From assembly GCA_965602655.1 (NCBI GenBank), contig CBFCZE010000121.1, forward strand, positions 1 through 8,101: a DNA stretch of 8,101 nt, written 5' to 3'. How positions within the stretch are numbered: position 1 is the first letter of the stretch; every line of letters starts with the position of its first letter. The notes below the pieces were generated by a model. The model had not been told where the DNA came from. It saw nothing but the letters and a program-made list of their open reading frames with translations, and made no database searches. Source of the DNA: JAAERC01 sp965602655. Lineage in GTDB: Bacteria; Zixibacteria; MSB-5A5; GN15; PGXB01. Below are positions 6,640 through 8,101 of the stretch, piece by piece. The translations under genes and the position numbers were made by a program.

Positions 6640-7488
6640 TCAATTCTTTTCCATTCCTTTCAACACTATGTCCCCTTTGGCAACACCGATATCGTTCGCG
6701 ATGATATGGCATTTGACCTTTAGCAGGAAAAATATCGAATGGTTTTCATTCGAAAGAGCTTCATAATTGCCCTGTCCTTTGGCTATGACAAATTTAGATT
6801 TGCCCAGCGTCTGTCTGAATTCGGGGCTACACGTACTTAGAATTGTACCGGGGGCGTCTGTACCCGAGGAAATGATTGTCCCGACCTTATCAATACCGGC
6901 CTCGACTGCATCATCAAAGGTGGCGTCATTTATGACCGGCGTTTCGCGAACCACGTATATAACGGGTTTATCCATCTGCTCAATAAGAAGCCGGTCAAAA
7001 ACAGTCTCACCGGCATTATCGCCGATGTATAGAATCTGTTTACACTTCGCCAGGGAACTTTTAAAGGCTGAGTAATCGCAAATAGAAAAATCCTTATCCA
7101 GCGCTTCCTTGATCGCCGTATCGATATTAAAAGTAGCATTCGGCCCGAAGTCAATCACGTTTCCTGCTATTGCAATGCGGATAGCAGTTAACAAGCTGTC
7201 ACTGGATTCATCGATTATTTTCTTAGGGGATGGGTATAGCGCAAGAGCTTGTTGCGTGCTTTTACATTTTAGTTCTCGATATGGATCAGGATTTCCCGTT
7301 ATATCCCTAACCATTTGGTAAATCAATCGTGCTGTCTCTGGCGGTGTGCTATCAAGAGAGATACCATTTAACAACTTACCAAGATTATCAAGAAGGCGTT
7401 TGATTAATTTTTCATCATTGGTGGCTAGCCGCCCGGCACGGAGCGTCTGTTCAAAAAAACAGGGAATGCAATCTAGATATGTTTTCAT
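6640..7488 (-). CDS. DUF89 / ARMT1-like protein (COG1578 type), putative metal-dependent damage-control phosphatase
   Basis: A 282-residue cytoplasmic protein of the usual length for the bacterial/archaeal DUF89 subfamily with an N-terminal CxxC. Visible family marks are Cys-7 and Cys-10 (LDCIPCFFEQ), 'AGNVIDFG', the metal-binding GDNAGE at 156-161, 'VRETPVINDATFDDAVEAGI', 'SSGTDAPGTIL', and KGQGN at 237-241 near 'LLKVKCHIIANDIGV'. Family members are divalent-metal-dependent phosphatases proposed to remove damaged or excess sugar phosphates; the substrate of this one is unknown. The frame stays open upstream to 7710, but that 74-codon extension has no family similarity and overlaps the preceding gene. 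The start at 7488 matches the canonical N-terminus and has AGGAG about 12 bases upstream. It faces the array convergently, and no hairpin terminator is evident between them. Confidence 0.9.
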   Translation of the reverse strand: MKTYLDCIPCFFEQTLRAGRLATNDEKLIKRLLDNLGKLLNGISLDSTPPETARLIYQMVRDITGNPDPYRELKCKSTQQALALYPSPKKIIDESSDSLLTAIRIAIAGNVIDFGPNATFNIDTAIKEALDKDFSICDYSAFKSSLAKCKQILYIGDNAGETVFDRLLIEQMDKPVIYVVRETPVINDATFDDAVEAGIDKVGTIISSGTDAPGTILSTCSPEFRQTLGKSKFVIAKGQGNYEALSNENHSIFFLLKVKCHIIANDIGVAKGDIVLKGMEKN

Positions 7489-7596
7489 TTGATCTCTTCG
7501 CTCCTGACATTGCCTTCTGATCGATGATGGAAGCCGCAATTGAAACGATCGCAACGCAAGTCTTTGTTGGTAACGGCATCTAAATTTGCATATTTC

Positions 7597-7625
7597 ATAA
7601 TAACAAAAAATCAGGGAACCAACAA
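7597..7625 (-). promoter_or_regulatory. Candidate extended -10 promoter for the DUF89 gene
   Basis: On the minus strand TATTAT (7602-7597) is preceded by TGT, forming an extended -10 (TGnTATTAT); a weak -35, TTGTTG, lies 17 bases upstream (7625-7620). Transcription would begin near 7590, leaving a leader of about 100 bases before ATG 7488. This supports the shorter start. The rest of the 199-bp gap 7489-7687 shows no gene I can support. Confidence 0.35.
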
Positions 7626-7687
7626 GGCTATTATCCCGAACTAAAGGAAAAGCTATTACTTTTACCATTATTGGGATTAAATCCTTT

Positions 7688-8041
7688 TTATCCCCTTTTT
7701 TCAGCCTCAAATTGATTTACAGCTTCAAGCGCCTCAGTTCCATAAACAACCGATGGGCCACCGCCCATTAAAACTGCCACTCCAATTGTTTCCATTATTT
7801 CCTGTCTGGTCGCTCCCGCCTGTATAGCATCATGAACATGGAAGGCTATACAACCATTACATCTTACTGTAATTCCAATTGCCAGAGAGATCAATTCCTT
7901 GACTTTGTGACTAAGAGCACCTTTAGCGGAAGCCGTTTTATGAAGTCCTGCAAAACCGGCCATTGTACCGGGAATTTCCTTGCCGAGTTTGCCCATAAGG
8001 CCCCTTACTTTCTTGTTATAATCCGGATAGTTGCCGTTCAT
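7688..8041 (-). CDS. Carboxymuconolactone decarboxylase family / AhpD-like protein
   Basis: A 117-residue, all-helical type protein, the size of a single-domain CMD family member. The AhpD-like redox signature is complete: Glu-49, then CNGC at 61-64 and His-68 (CxxCxxxH), followed by 'AIQAGATRQEIMETIGVAVLMGGGP', which matches the family's conserved second half. Members with this motif act as thiol peroxidase-type or disulfide-relay proteins rather than as true gamma-carboxymuconolactone decarboxylases, so an antioxidant or redox role is more likely than aromatic degradation; the partner is unknown. Start ATG 8041-8039 has AGAGG on the minus strand about nine bases upstream. The DUF89 gene follows 199 bp downstream on the same strand with its own candidate promoter, so a shared operon is uncertain. 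A TATAAA at 8088-8083 could be its -10, but any -35 would lie outside the window. Confidence 0.92.
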   Translation of the reverse strand: MNGNYPDYNKKVRGLMGKLGKEIPGTMAGFAGLHKTASAKGALSHKVKELISLAIGITVRCNGCIAFHVHDAIQAGATRQEIMETIGVAVLMGGGPSVVYGTEALEAVNQFEAEKRG

Positions 8042-8101
8042 ATCGCTAAACCTCTTTTTACATAGTAATATTAATGAGTATATTTATAATTCTTCAAAAT
8101 C

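Noticed and set aside
7489..7710. N-terminal extension of the DUF89 open frame by 74 codons
   Set aside because: It has no family similarity, overlaps the end of the CMD gene, and the canonical MKTYLDCIPCF start at 7488 has a ribosome site and a candidate promoter upstream.

Overview
The window reads as a bacterial chromosomal segment, moderately AT-rich, from an organism that exports large calcium-binding surface proteins. Four consecutive secreted proteins combine a beta-propeller, aspartate-rich thrombospondin type 3 (TSP3) repeats and a C-terminal dockerin-like pair of calcium loops. From general knowledge this architecture is common in uncultured FCB-group lineages such as Candidatus Zixibacteria. 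That placement is an inference; there is no marker gene here.

Layout. At the left edge, on the minus strand, lie an ECF-type sigma factor (66-605, TTG start) and the first 21 codons of the next gene (1-64), probably its anti-sigma factor. A 181-bp divergent spacer (606-786) separates them from a plus-strand array of four genes. Genes 787-2184, 3665-4972 and 5045-6391 encode paralogous SMP-30/NHL-like propeller proteins. Gene 2208-3647 encodes a six-blade Kelch propeller with the same kind of C-terminal cassette. Gaps are 17 to 72 bp and each start has a good Shine-Dalgarno, so the array is probably one transcription unit. The right part is on the minus strand and convergent with the array: a DUF89 (ARMT1-like, COG1578) protein (6640-7488) and a carboxymuconolactone decarboxylase/AhpD-like protein (7688-8041).

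The most notable structure is a perfect 462-bp direct repeat, 1903-2364 and 6110-6571, with an offset of 4207. It covers the last 93 codons of the first array gene, the intergenic gap with its ribosome binding site, and the first 52 codons of the Kelch gene. As a result the fourth array gene ends in exactly the same 93 residues as the first, and is followed by a truncated Kelch gene that keeps its start signals and signal peptide but stops after 63 codons. The left boundary lies inside homologous TSP3 coding sequence and the right boundary is an abrupt non-homologous junction. This suggests recent copying of the tail of gene 1 and the head of gene 2 into the end of the array, or alternatively an assembly artefact.

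How the genes may work together: the array products look like exported, calcium-dependent recognition or scaffold proteins with interchangeable propellers on a shared tail. No cohesin partner is visible here. The sigma/anti-sigma pair could control them, but adjacency is the only evidence. The DUF89 and CMD genes look like ordinary housekeeping or stress genes unrelated to the array.
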